A stretch of 13,454 nt of DNA from DATKRB01 sp036501425 (GTDB taxonomy: Bacteria; Actinomycetota; Acidimicrobiia; Acidimicrobiales; RAAP-2). Under the pieces are notes generated by a model. That model searched no databases. It was not told where the DNA came from and was given only the letters and a program-made list of their open reading frames with translations. The DNA is taken from positions 1-13,454 of the forward strand of contig DASYAI010000010.1 of NCBI GenBank assembly GCA_036501425.1, written 5' to 3'. The position numbers were made by a program, and so were the translations under genes. This document shows, piece by piece, positions 1 through 8,628 of this stretch; positions within the stretch are counted from its first letter, which is position 1, and each line of letters starts with the position of its first letter.

Positions 1-1179
1 TGGGTGACATCCGAGCGGCGCGTAGGGCCGGCCAGAGGCCAGCGACGGCGCCGATCAGTACGGCGGCACCCATACCGCCGCCCCAGGCGAGGGCGGGGAT
101 GACGAGAACCTCGTGCTTGGCGGAGGCGTAGACGGCGGTCGACAGTGCCCCTGCTCCGACGCCGACCGCGCCCCCGATGAGCGCGAGGAGGACGGCCTCG
201 GCGAGGAACTGGAGCCGTACATGGCCTCTCGTTGCCCCGAGGGCGCGACGCAGTCCGATCTCGGAGCGACGTTCGAGCACCGAGATGATCATGATGTTGG
301 CCACCCCGACCGCCCCGACCAGCAGGGCGACAGCCCCGAGACCCAAAAAGAGGCCGTCGAAGGCGCCTCGGGCATCGGCCTGGGCGACCAGGGCGGCCGA
401 CGGTTGGGACACGTCAACCTCGCTGGGGTTCTGGGGGTTGGCGGTCGGGGCGAGAAGGTTGTCGACGGCGTTGACGTCGCCGGACTGGGCGCGCACGTAG
501 ACGCCGGAGGGGTGGCCGTCGAAGCCCAGATAGTGCTCGGCGGCAGGGAACCCGACCAGGACCGAGGAGTCGACGTCGGGGGCGAGCACGGCGGGTGCAA
601 GGATCCCCGCCACGTAGAACCAGACGTTGTCGACCCAGATCCGCTCGCCCGAGTACACCCGGTCGATGCCCAGGCGTTGGGCGGCAGCTGCCCCGAGGAC
701 GGCGACTGGCTCCTGGGCGGTTGCGGCATTGAGGTAGCTGCCTCGGGACACCGTGGTGCCCACCGTGCGGAGCAGACCGAGGCTGGCGGCCTCTATGGAG
801 AGCGCGTTCGTGTCGATGGAGGGGATGAGCGGGCTGCGGTAGACGTCACCGGTGACCGTGCCGATCTCCTCGACCTGGTTAACGCCGTCGATGCGACCGA
901 TCATCGCCGGGGCGGCCTTGGGCAGCTCGGCGGGGCCGCCGGTGATGGTCTGGCCATTCTCTACCACGAGCAGGTTGGTGCCGAGCGAGGAGATCTCGTT
1001 CAACAGGCCGGCCGAGGCCGAGGAGGACAGCCCGAGAACGGCGACGATGGCGGCCACGCCGATGGCGATGCCCAGCGCGGACAGCGCTGCTCGCAGTCTG
1101 CGGGTGCGCAACCCCACCGTGGAGAGGCGCCCGAGGTCCGACGGCCGGAGCCGTTGCACCGCCAGGATCCCGGTCGTGC

Positions 1180-1183
<4 letters not shown>
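1..1183 (-). CDS. MacB/FtsX-type ABC transporter permease (3' end cut by window edge)
   Basis: Inner-membrane subunit of an ABC efflux or export system that would couple ATP hydrolysis to movement of a substrate at the membrane surface. The GTG start at 1183 overlaps the ATPase stop by four bases (GTGA), which implies translational coupling. The 394 visible residues run: a cytoplasmic start with LRTRRLRAALSALGIAIG, a first membrane segment near 33-56, a large extracytoplasmic MacB-like domain near 60-270, then three membrane segments near 278-304, 328-350 and 362-383. The FtsX signature LERRSEIGLRRALGATRGHV lies just after the second membrane segment. The visible end, PALRAARMSP, is the usual run-up to the family C-terminus, so probably only about ten residues are missing. 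It is the last gene seen in the lipoprotein-adaptor-ATPase-permease operon. The substrate cannot be read from sequence. Confidence 0.9.
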
Positions 1184-1991
<808 letters not shown>

Positions 1992-1995
<4 letters not shown>

Positions 1996-3200
1996 AGGTG
2001 CGGCACCACCACGCGCTGACCGGCAGCCAGCCCGGACCCGCTCACCTGGACCCGGCCGCCGGCGTCGTCGGTGAGGCCCAGGGTGACCGGCACCAGTTGG
2101 TGGATGCCGTTCGCCCTCACCGCCTCGACCGCGTAGCCGCCACCCGATCGGGCCACGAGGGCGTCGACGGGCACGACCAGCACATTGGTGACCGTCCCGG
2201 TCGTGATCGTCACGTTCACCGGTGCCTGGTCCCAGGTTCCGGTAGCCGCCGGATCGCTCGGGTTCACCAGCACGGTGATCGTCGGTGAATTACTCGCATT
2301 ACCCGGGCTGCTCGACGGGGTGGTCGCCACGGTACCCACCGACGAGATCTCCCCCGGGGTGGTCAGATCGTTGGGCAAGGTGATGGTCACCTTGTCCCCG
2401 ACGGCTACTTCGGTCTGCTCGTCGGCGGCGAGGGGGATGCTGACCTGGCGGGTGGTCGAGGTGGCAGCGAGCACCGGCTGCCCCGCCTGGGCCGGGCCGC
2501 CCAGGGTGGCCGACACCGAAGTGACGCGGAGCGCGGTGGCCACGAACACCGCCTGACCCAGGCCGAGCGTGCCGCTCGCGGTCACCCCCAACGCCGCCTG
2601 AAGACCCTCCAACGCCGCTGCCGTCTCGGCGCTGAAGTCGTCCGACGACGGACCCAGCTCGCTGCTCGTCGCATACCCGAGCGCGACCAGGTCGGCGCGC
2701 AGCTCGGCCACGTCGGGTCCGCTCATCCCCTCCGACAGCGAGCGGTAGGCGGGGGTCGAGCCGTAGAGGACCACGACCGGCCTCCCATCGACCTCGTAGA
2801 GGACTTGGCCCTGGGTCACGACCTGCCCGAGTGCCGGCAAGGAGGTGACGGTCCCCGGGGCCTGGTTCACCACCGAGTAGCTGCCGGCGTAGCCGAGGGT
2901 GGCCGACACCTGAGCCTGGGACGACAGGTCCTGACGGGCGACGGTGGAGAGCGACGTCGGGTCGGCGCTGTCGATACCGGGGTGGCTGGTCGGGCCGGCG
3001 CCGAAGGGATCGACGAGCGCTACCGACACCCACGCCACGACCAGCACGACGACCACCGCGATCACCCACCGCGCCCGCCGCCGACGTCGCTCGGCCGGCT
3101 TCGCGGCCACGTCGAGTGGGGCGTCGGACCGCTCTTGAGTGGCCAATCCCGTTGGCCGGCCTACGCCTACCGGCTCGGTGGGTGAGCTGTCAGGTTCCAT
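1992..3200 (-). CDS. Efflux membrane-fusion/adaptor protein with peptidoglycan-binding domain
   Basis: Adaptor subunit of the ABC efflux system, anchored in the membrane and projecting outwards. The 402-residue product has a charged cytoplasmic N-terminus ending in RRRRR, one membrane helix near 45-63, and then a beta-rich extracytoplasmic part. A split lipoyl-like domain starts near residue 97 (GTVTSLPALGQVVTQGQVLY). It is followed by a PG_binding_1-like insert near 155-215 (LSEGMSGPDVAELRADLVALGY), and then barrel and membrane-proximal regions through VPVDALVARSGGGYAVEAV to the end. Adaptors with this insert are known in actinobacteria. A G-run (GGGGGG) precedes the ATG by about seven bases and serves as a ribosome site. 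The gene lies 39 bp after the lipoprotein and overlaps the ATPase start by four bases. Binding of cell-wall peptidoglycan is inferred from the domain. Confidence 0.88.
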
Positions 3201-3239
3201 CTGTCGCCCCCCGGGCTTGCGGTGGCGTGCCGTTGCCGG

Positions 3240-3848
3240 TCACCCGCCCAGGCCACCGACGGTCGGCCTCTGCGACTTGCAGGAGTCCATCGCCGACTGC
3301 AGCTGGGGCGAGCTCGGCTCGACGCCCGAGTCGTGCACTTCGCTGCCCGAGAACGTCGGGTCGGGGAAGTCCGGCACCCCGTGGGCGCGGATGCACTTGG
3401 CCCAGCTCAACCAGGCGTGCTGCTGGTCGGGGGAGAGCTGCTGCTCGGTGGAGTTCCATGGCGACGGCAAGGCCTTGCAGGCCTGCAGGGCCCCTTGGAA
3501 CGCGGCCGAGTTGGGGTCAATCCCGCTGGTCCTGTACCCGTAGCCCCCGCTGGGGGTCTGTACCGGGTCGGGGAAGTTCGGGACGCCGTGGCTGCGGATG
3601 CACTGGGAGTAGGCCACCGCCTGGGCCAGCGACGACCCGGCCCCGGCCCCGGCCCCGGCCCCGGCCCCGGCCCCGGCCGAAGCTGCTCCCCCCGCCGAAC
3701 CGGCGGTCGGTTCGGGGGAACCGCCCGAGCAGCCGGCGGCGGTGACCCCCAGGGCCACCACCGCGACCGCCCACAGGTGCGATGGACGCGTGATCCCTCG
3801 TCTCGATCCGACCCGGCCCTCAGGGGGTCGTGACCCAAGGACGGTCAT
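3240..3848 (-). CDS. Lipoprotein with duplicated C-I-R-x-HGVPxFPDP module
   Basis: Predicted surface lipoprotein of unknown function, first gene of the efflux operon. The 202-residue product has a basic start, a hydrophobic core near 25-38 and a relaxed lipobox ending in TAAGC, so Cys40 would be lipidated. Next comes an Ala-Gly tether (seven AG pairs, 58-71) encoded by a hexanucleotide repeat. Two related modules follow: CIRSHGVPNFPDP at 83-95 with a partner Cys at 124, and CIRAHGVPDFPDP at 152-164 with a partner Cys at 190. Proteins with this motif are common in actinobacteria beside adaptor/ABC genes, but I know of no proven role. The paired Cys residues could form disulfides, or the Cys-x3-His could bind metal or haem; both are speculation. 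The ATG lacks a strong ribosome site, so a later start is possible. Confidence 0.75.
   Translation of the reverse strand: MTVLGSRPPEGRVGSRRGITRPSHLWAVAVVALGVTAAGCSGGSPEPTAGSAGGAASAGAGAGAGAGAGAGSSLAQAVAYSQCIRSHGVPNFPDPVQTPSGGYGYRTSGIDPNSAAFQGALQACKALPSPWNSTEQQLSPDQQHAWLSWAKCIRAHGVPDFPDPTFSGSEVHDSGVEPSSPQLQSAMDSCKSQRPTVGGLGG
3270..3602 (-). repeat. Internal duplication inside the lipoprotein gene
   Basis: Two homologous coding segments, at 3468-3602 (module 1) and 3270-3395 (module 2), encode the Cys-His-FPDP modules. They are also similar in DNA: the plus-strand stretch starting gtcggggaagt near 3569 matches the stretch near 3361 with only a few differences over about 40 bp. This indicates an intragenic duplication whose copies have since diverged. 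Confidence 0.7.
3636..3678 (-). repeat. (GGGGCC)n hexanucleotide tandem repeat, about 7 copies
   Basis: The plus strand reads as a 6-bp period of ggcccc, so the coding (minus) strand carries GGGGCC repeats. It encodes the Ala-Gly tether of the lipoprotein. A 6-bp unit keeps the reading frame whatever the copy number. The clustered runs of four Gs on the coding strand could fold as G-quadruplexes. Confidence 0.85.
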
Positions 3849-3923
3849 CTGCTGCGTGGGGGTTCGCTGGAAGTCATCCCTCCAGTCAACGCAGCGCGAT
3901 GTTGCCAGCGAGTATGCGGTTTT

Positions 3924-3943
3924 CGATACGCCGACGATATGCC
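3924..3943 (+). promoter_or_regulatory. Candidate response-regulator binding site (11-bp direct repeat)
   Basis: CGATACGCC at 3924-3932 and CGATATGCC at 3935-3943 match at 8 of 9 bases, with an 11-bp period. OmpR/PhoB-type regulators usually bind tandem direct repeats with about one helical turn between half-sites. The site covers the -35 position of the putative promoter of the regulator gene, which suits an activator controlling its own gene. Confidence 0.45.
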
Positions 3944-3951
3944 CGGGCGCG

Positions 3952-3957
3952 TAGTAT
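3952..3957 (+). promoter_or_regulatory. Putative -10 element for a leaderless response-regulator transcript
   Basis: TAGTAT fits TANNNT and ends nine bases before the GTG start at 3967. There is no Shine-Dalgarno sequence between them. That spacing is typical of actinobacterial leaderless transcripts. I see no convincing -35 hexamer, which would agree with dependence on an activator. Confidence 0.4.
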
Positions 3958-3966
3958 GGCCCGAAG

Positions 3967-4654
<688 letters not shown>

Positions 4655-4662
<8 letters not shown>

Positions 4663-5773
4663 AGCCCCCGGTCTCAGTGCTCGGGTCAAACTCACCCTCA
4701 GCTATGCCGGCTTCCTCATGGTCGCCGGTGTCCTGCTGCTCGCTGCCGTGTGGGTGTTCCTCCTGCGTTACGTCCCCGACCGTGCGCTCATCGTCCCGGG
4801 CTCCGCTGACACCAACACTCGCCGCGTGTTTCCCGTCCGGTCCAACCTCTTGCATGTGTTCGCTCCGAAGGCAGCCGCCGTCTTGGTGATCCTGCTGGTA
4901 GTCGGGCTTGTCGGAGGATGGCTGCTCGCCGGCCGAATGCTCGCTCCCCTGACTCGGATAGCCAACGCCGCGCGGACGGCTACAGCTGGATCGCTCTCCC
5001 ACCGCATCCAGCTACCGGGCCGCCGAGACGAGTTCCGCGACCTAGCCGACGCCTTCGACATCATGCTGGCCCGTCTTGAGGCGCACGTCGCCGAACAGCA
5101 GCGATTCGCAGCCAACGCCTCCCACGAATTGCGCACCCCGCTCGCCATTACGAAGACCCTTCTCGACGTGGCCCGCAACGATCCGAAGCTCGACGCCGGC
5201 GAGCTCGTCGACCGCCTCCACATCGTCAACGCCCGATCGATTGCCCTGACCGAGGCACTGCTCCTCCTCAGCCGCATCGATCAGAAGTCCTTCACCCCCG
5301 AACCCGTCGACCTGTCCCTATTGGCCGAGGAAGCGAGCGAGATCCTCCTCCCCCTCGCAGAACGCCATGGCGTCGCCATCGAGACGTCGGGCGAGATAGC
5401 TCCCACCTTCGGCTCGCACGTGCTGCTGCTGCAGTTGACGACGAACCTCGTGCACAACGCCATCGTCCACAACCTGCCTGAGCAGGGCACCGTCTGGGTC
5501 ACGACCAGCGTTCACCCGAGCAATGTGACGCTCACCGTCGAGAACACCGGCGAGGAGCTGACGACACAGCTGGCTTCCACGCTTGTCGAGCCGTTCCAGC
5601 GCGGCACCGAACGGACACGCACCGATGACGGAGGCGTCGGGCTCGGGCTGGCCATTGTCAAGAGCATCACCCAAGCGCACGACGGAGCCCTCACCCTCAC
5701 CAACCGGGCCGCGGGCGGGCTCTGCGTCACGGTGCAACTCCCGGCCGCGCCACCGCAGACCGGCAGACGATGA
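4655..5773 (+). CDS. Two-component sensor histidine kinase
   Basis: Membrane sensor kinase partner of the upstream response regulator. I chose the GTG at 4655 (372 residues) because GGGGGAG lies just upstream and the gene then overlaps the regulator by only 8 bp. Longer versions would run through the regulator gene in the wrong frame. Order of parts: membrane helix near 13-37, an external loop of about 33 residues, second helix near 71-93, a HAMP linker (about 94-146), the H-box ASHELRTPL with phospho-acceptor His157, the N-box TNLVHNAIVHN with Asn268, and the G-box GVGLGLAIVKS near the end. The kinase core looks complete. The small external loop leaves little room for a folded ligand domain, so it may sense membrane or envelope state; that is inference. 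Confidence 0.92.
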
Positions 5774-5798
5774 TCAGGTACCGCGGACTGAGGGTGCT

Positions 5799-6230
5799 TC
5801 AGACGACCGGGGTGTGGTTGATCATCCAGCGGATGCCAAAACGGTCCAAGGTGACGCCCCAGTAGGCGCCCCACGGCATGTCCGCCATCGGGGACCCCTC
5901 CGAGCCGCCCTCGGACAGGGCGTCGTACAGCTGGTCAGCCTCTTCCCTGCTCTCGACGTCGAGGCACAAGGTGGTGTTATTGCCGATGCGGGTCTCCTGT
6001 CCCACCGACTGCAGCATGTCGGTCGCCATCAGCACGTGGCCGGCAAGGACCGGCACTTCGGCGTGCATGACGAGATCCCGCTCCTCGGCCGACAGCTCCC
6101 CCGGTCCGGCGGCCGGCAGGTCCGAATACCGGGTGAGCATGGTGACCTCGGTGCCAAAGGTCTTGGCGTAGAAGCTGAACGCCTCCTCCGCCTGGCCCTG
6201 GAAGTTGAGGTATGTGTTGACTCGCGCCAT
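5799..6230 (-). CDS. PhnB-like VOC (glyoxalase-fold) protein
   Basis: Small cytoplasmic protein of the vicinal-oxygen-chelate superfamily, PhnB-like branch. The 143 residues open with NTYLNFQGQAEEAFSFYAKTFG, carry VMHAEVPVLAGHVLMATDM in the middle, and end with GVTLDRFGIRWMINH; all three are hallmarks of the branch, and the length is normal. Substrate and reaction are unknown for most members, so no enzyme activity is claimed. A clear ribosome site, AAGGAG, lies six bases before the ATG. The gene is convergent with the histidine kinase, 25 bp away, and follows the SCO6745-type gene on the same strand after a 172-bp gap, so it probably has its own promoter. Confidence 0.85.
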   Translation of the reverse strand: MARVNTYLNFQGQAEEAFSFYAKTFGTEVTMLTRYSDLPAAGPGELSAEERDLVMHAEVPVLAGHVLMATDMLQSVGQETRIGNNTTLCLDVESREEADQLYDALSEGGSEGSPMADMPWGAYWGVTLDRFGIRWMINHTPVV

Positions 6231-6282
6231 GGCTGCTCCTTGGTCGGGGCGCCTCGAGCACGCCCACCATCATCGTCCACCA

Positions 6283-6312
6283 ATACCGACTGCAGGTCCA
6301 GCGAAACGTCAA
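6283..6312 (-). promoter_or_regulatory. Possible promoter of the PhnB-like gene
   Basis: On the minus strand TTGACG (6307-6312) is followed after 18 bp by CGGTAT (6283-6288), giving a leader of roughly 45 bases before the ATG at 6230. The -35 is good and the -10 is weak. The rest of the 6231-6402 gap shows no gene or convincing terminator. Confidence 0.35.
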
Positions 6313-6402
6313 CCCCCTCCCGGAGGCGCTCCATTCCAGGTCAACCCGCATCTCCAGCAGATCGGCCGGCGCAGGGCAACCACTCCTGATGGGTCGGCCC
6401 GC

Positions 6403-7221
6403 CTAGTCCTGGGCCGCGACAAGCAGGGTGGCGAGCGGCTCGAGGATGGCCGTCAGCTCGTCGAGCTCACCCGGCTCGAGGCTCTCGTAGGGCTTCGCCG
6501 CCAGGTCGTCGGTGAGCGACTCGACTCGCTCTCTCACCGCGCGACCCCGTTCGCTCAACCAACCGTCATCGCCGATCAGGCCGCGATCGCGCATCCCGTC
6601 GATCACGGCGGCGAGCTGCGCTGCCGGAAGGTGGTGGATCCGTCCGAACTTCTCCGCCGGGATGTCAGTGGCGAGGGCGAAGAGCACATGGGCCTCGAGG
6701 CCGCCCACCCCCTCGACCATCAGGGCCGCGATGTGGCCGTCGCCACGGTGCTCGCGCAGTAGGGAGGCGGCACTGAAGAGGCGAGCCACCACGTCGTCGG
6801 GGATCGGGATCGCCCGCAGCGCGGCGTACATGGGCCGGCCCTCGCACGGGGCGCTGGTCGCCGCTGTGGTTAACAGTTCGGCAGCGCGGGCGAAGGCAGG
6901 AAGGTCCACGCGATCGCCGAGGATCCGCCGGAGCGCCTTCACGCAGCCTGTCTGGCGGGCGGCGATCGCCGCCTCGGGCGTGGTGGTGCGCCACACCTTC
7001 GGGATGTGGCGAGCCACCTCGCCGGGGGCGAAGCTGTAGAACAGCGCGTCCACCACCTCCGCCGGCGCCAGACCCAGCGGCGCGGCCCGTCCGGCGAAGT
7101 AGGTGTCCCAGTAGTTGGTGAACCCCAGGGCGAACATCGCCTCGTTGGGTTCATCGGCCGAGTACGGGATGACGCCGATCGGCTCGACGAGCTCGAACAT
7201 CCGGCGGGCCGTCGAGTTCAT
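6403..7221 (-). CDS. SCO6745-family protein (MarR/helix-turn-helix-like)
   Basis: Member of the actinobacterial SCO6745 family, whose function is not established to my knowledge. From the ATG at 7221 the product has 272 residues and starts MNSTARRMFELVEPIGVIPY. The family motif GFTNYWDTYFAGRAAPLG and the nearby VVDALFYSFAP follow. The C-terminal part, with LAAVIDGMRDRGLIGDDGWLSERG, looks like a MarR-type winged helix, so DNA binding is possible. An upstream in-frame ATG at 7257 would add 12 residues that do not look like the family. The 7221 start is favoured because it aligns with the family start and a TAATCT -10 lies seven bases before it. It sits 66 bp after the CoA-transferase on the same strand. 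Confidence 0.8.
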   Translation of the reverse strand: MNSTARRMFELVEPIGVIPYSADEPNEAMFALGFTNYWDTYFAGRAAPLGLAPAEVVDALFYSFAPGEVARHIPKVWRTTTPEAAIAARQTGCVKALRRILGDRVDLPAFARAAELLTTAATSAPCEGRPMYAALRAIPIPDDVVARLFSAASLLREHRGDGHIAALMVEGVGGLEAHVLFALATDIPAEKFGRIHHLPAAQLAAVIDGMRDRGLIGDDGWLSERGRAVRERVESLTDDLAAKPYESLEPGELDELTAILEPLATLLVAAQD

Positions 7222-7228
7222 CCGCCTG

Positions 7229-7234
7229 AGATTA
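7229..7234 (-). promoter_or_regulatory. Putative -10 element of a leaderless SCO6745-type transcript
   Basis: TAATCT on the minus strand ends exactly seven bases before the ATG at 7221, so the transcript could begin at the start codon. No usable -35 is visible at 17-18 bp. Confidence 0.4.
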
Positions 7235-7287
7235 ACTGGAGCGTGATGCCGGAGCATGAGGGCGGCGGGCGCGCTCGGCTCCGCCGC

Positions 7288-8490
7288 TCAGGCGATGATC
7301 CCAGCGCTCCGGTAGCGCGCGATCTCGGCTGCGTCGTAGCCGAGCTCCGCCATCACCTCGTCGGAGTGCTCACCGAAATCGGGCGCCCTGGGCGGGTCGC
7401 CCCCCTCCTCGTCGAACAGGATCGGTGGCACCGGCAGGGCAAGCGGGCCGTCGACGTCCTGGACATCGCGCACGAACCCGTTGGCGATGGTCTGGGGATC
7501 GTCGTGGATCTCCCTGGCCGTCTGCACCGGTCCCCAGACCCCCTTGGTGGTGACCAGGATCCGCTTCCACTCCTCGTAGGTCCGCTGGACGAAGATCTCG
7601 TCGAGCAGGTCGACCGCCGCCGCCCGGTTGGTCGCCCGCGCCGCGCTGGTCGAGAAGCGCGGATCGGTGGCCAGCTCGGGGTGGCCCAGGTGGGCGCAGA
7701 GGTCGGACCACTCGGTGTCGTAGTCCCCCAGCATGGACAGGACGATGAACCGACCGTCCCGGGTCCGGTAGTTGTTGGTGTTGGCCAGCCGCTCGTGACG
7801 TGGCGGACCCATCCCGAACATCGAGCTGCCGCCGCGCTTGCTCTCGATGATCGCCGGACCGTTGAACCAGATCGCGGTCCCGAGGAGCGACGCGTCGACG
7901 ACGGTGGGCACGCCGGTGCGCGCCCGGCGGGCGAGCGCGGCGCAGATCCCGCTCACCAGGGTCATCCCCGACATCCCGTCGCCGTGGCCGATCGCCCCCG
8001 GCATGACGTCGGTCCCGGTGGCCTTCATCGTGGTGTCGGCCAGCGATCCCCGACAGGACCACGACGCGTCGTCGAAGCCGCCCCGATCGGCCTCGGGCCC
8101 GAGGGGTCCCTGGCCCGATCCCCGGGCGTAGATGATCTGCGGGTTGCGGGCGCGCAGATCGTCGACGTCGATCTTGAGCTTCTTCCGGGTCGGTGCCAGA
8201 TAGCTCGTGAGAAAGACGTCGGCCGTCTCGATCAAGCGGTACAGGGCCTCGAGCCCCTCGGGTGCGGTCAGGTCGAGCGTGATCGCCCGCTTGCCGCGGC
8301 TGTAGTGCTTGAAGAGCCAGCTGGCACCACCTGGGTCGGCCGAGCCCCCGAGGAGGCGCATCGGGTCGGGCTGGCGGGGGTGCTCGACCTTGACGACGTC
8401 GGCCCCCCAGTGCGCCAGCACGCCGCCGGCCGAGGGCACGAACGCCCACATGGTCAGGTCGACGACCCGTACCCCTTCGAGGATGTCCAT
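7288..8490 (-). CDS. Class III CoA-transferase (CaiB/BaiF family)
   Basis: Cytoplasmic enzyme of the family that moves CoA between carboxylic acids. The 400-residue length is normal. Visible family features are the start LEGVRVVDLT, GADVVKVEHP near 29-38, RGKRAITLDL at 65-74, ADVFLTSYLAP near 90-100, and GGFDDASW, in which Asp140 aligns from memory with the catalytic Asp of formyl-CoA transferase and CaiB. A glycine-containing loop GHGDGMSGM and the small C-terminal domain follow. The substrate is unknown. GGCAGGAG lies directly against the ATG at 8490, closer than is usual for a ribosome site. The gene diverges from a FadR-type regulator, which suggests control by a carboxylic acid or acyl-CoA, and it precedes the SCO6745-type gene. 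Confidence 0.9.
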   Translation of the reverse strand: MDILEGVRVVDLTMWAFVPSAGGVLAHWGADVVKVEHPRQPDPMRLLGGSADPGGASWLFKHYSRGKRAITLDLTAPEGLEALYRLIETADVFLTSYLAPTRKKLKIDVDDLRARNPQIIYARGSGQGPLGPEADRGGFDDASWSCRGSLADTTMKATGTDVMPGAIGHGDGMSGMTLVSGICAALARRARTGVPTVVDASLLGTAIWFNGPAIIESKRGGSSMFGMGPPRHERLANTNNYRTRDGRFIVLSMLGDYDTEWSDLCAHLGHPELATDPRFSTSAARATNRAAAVDLLDEIFVQRTYEEWKRILVTTKGVWGPVQTAREIHDDPQTIANGFVRDVQDVDGPLALPVPPILFDEEGGDPPRAPDFGEHSDEVMAELGYDAAEIARYRSAGIIA

Positions 8491-8540
8491 CTCCTGCCCC
8501 AGTCTGTGGTCGCCTCAGCCCGGCCCACCGGCCGAACCAG

Positions 8541-8572
8541 AGATATCTATGATAATTGTGATGAAGGTAATG
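8541..8572. promoter_or_regulatory. AT-rich divergent promoter/operator between CoA-transferase and FadR-type regulator
   Basis: Within the 138-bp divergent gap this short stretch is strikingly AT-rich for the window. It contains the perfect palindrome AGATATCT (8541-8548) and an imperfect one, ATGATAATTGTGAT (8549-8562, 10 of 14 bases symmetric about AATT). TATGAT on the plus strand and TATCAT on the minus strand can act as -10 elements for the two genes. No clear -35 is seen. It is the obvious place for the adjacent regulator to bind. Confidence 0.5.
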
Positions 8573-8628
8573 GCCGCCTGCTGACCGCGGCAAGTAGCCG
8601 GACAGCTGCATTCGAACCAGGGACGAGG

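Larger units (their letters stand above)
3849..3966. promoter_or_regulatory. Divergent control region between efflux operon and two-component system
   Basis: These 118 bp separate the lipoprotein start (minus) from the response regulator start (plus) and must hold both promoters. I see nested inverted repeats: GCTGCGT at 3851-3857 with ACGCAGC at 3889-3895, and CTGGA at 3867-3871 with TCCAG at 3881-3885. A TTGACT hexamer lies on the minus strand at 3884-3889, but I found no matching -10 at 17-18 bp. The direct repeat and the plus-strand -10 are listed separately. Confidence 0.55.

Noticed and set aside
8600..8625. tRNA T-loop-like TTCGAACC
   Set aside because: Flanking bases do not form a T-stem on either strand, and no acceptor or anticodon arm is present.
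7006..8628. Plus-strand extension upstream of the FadR-type regulator
   Set aside because: It is antisense to the CoA-transferase, its translation looks like GC-rich noise, and the regulator family starts near 8629.
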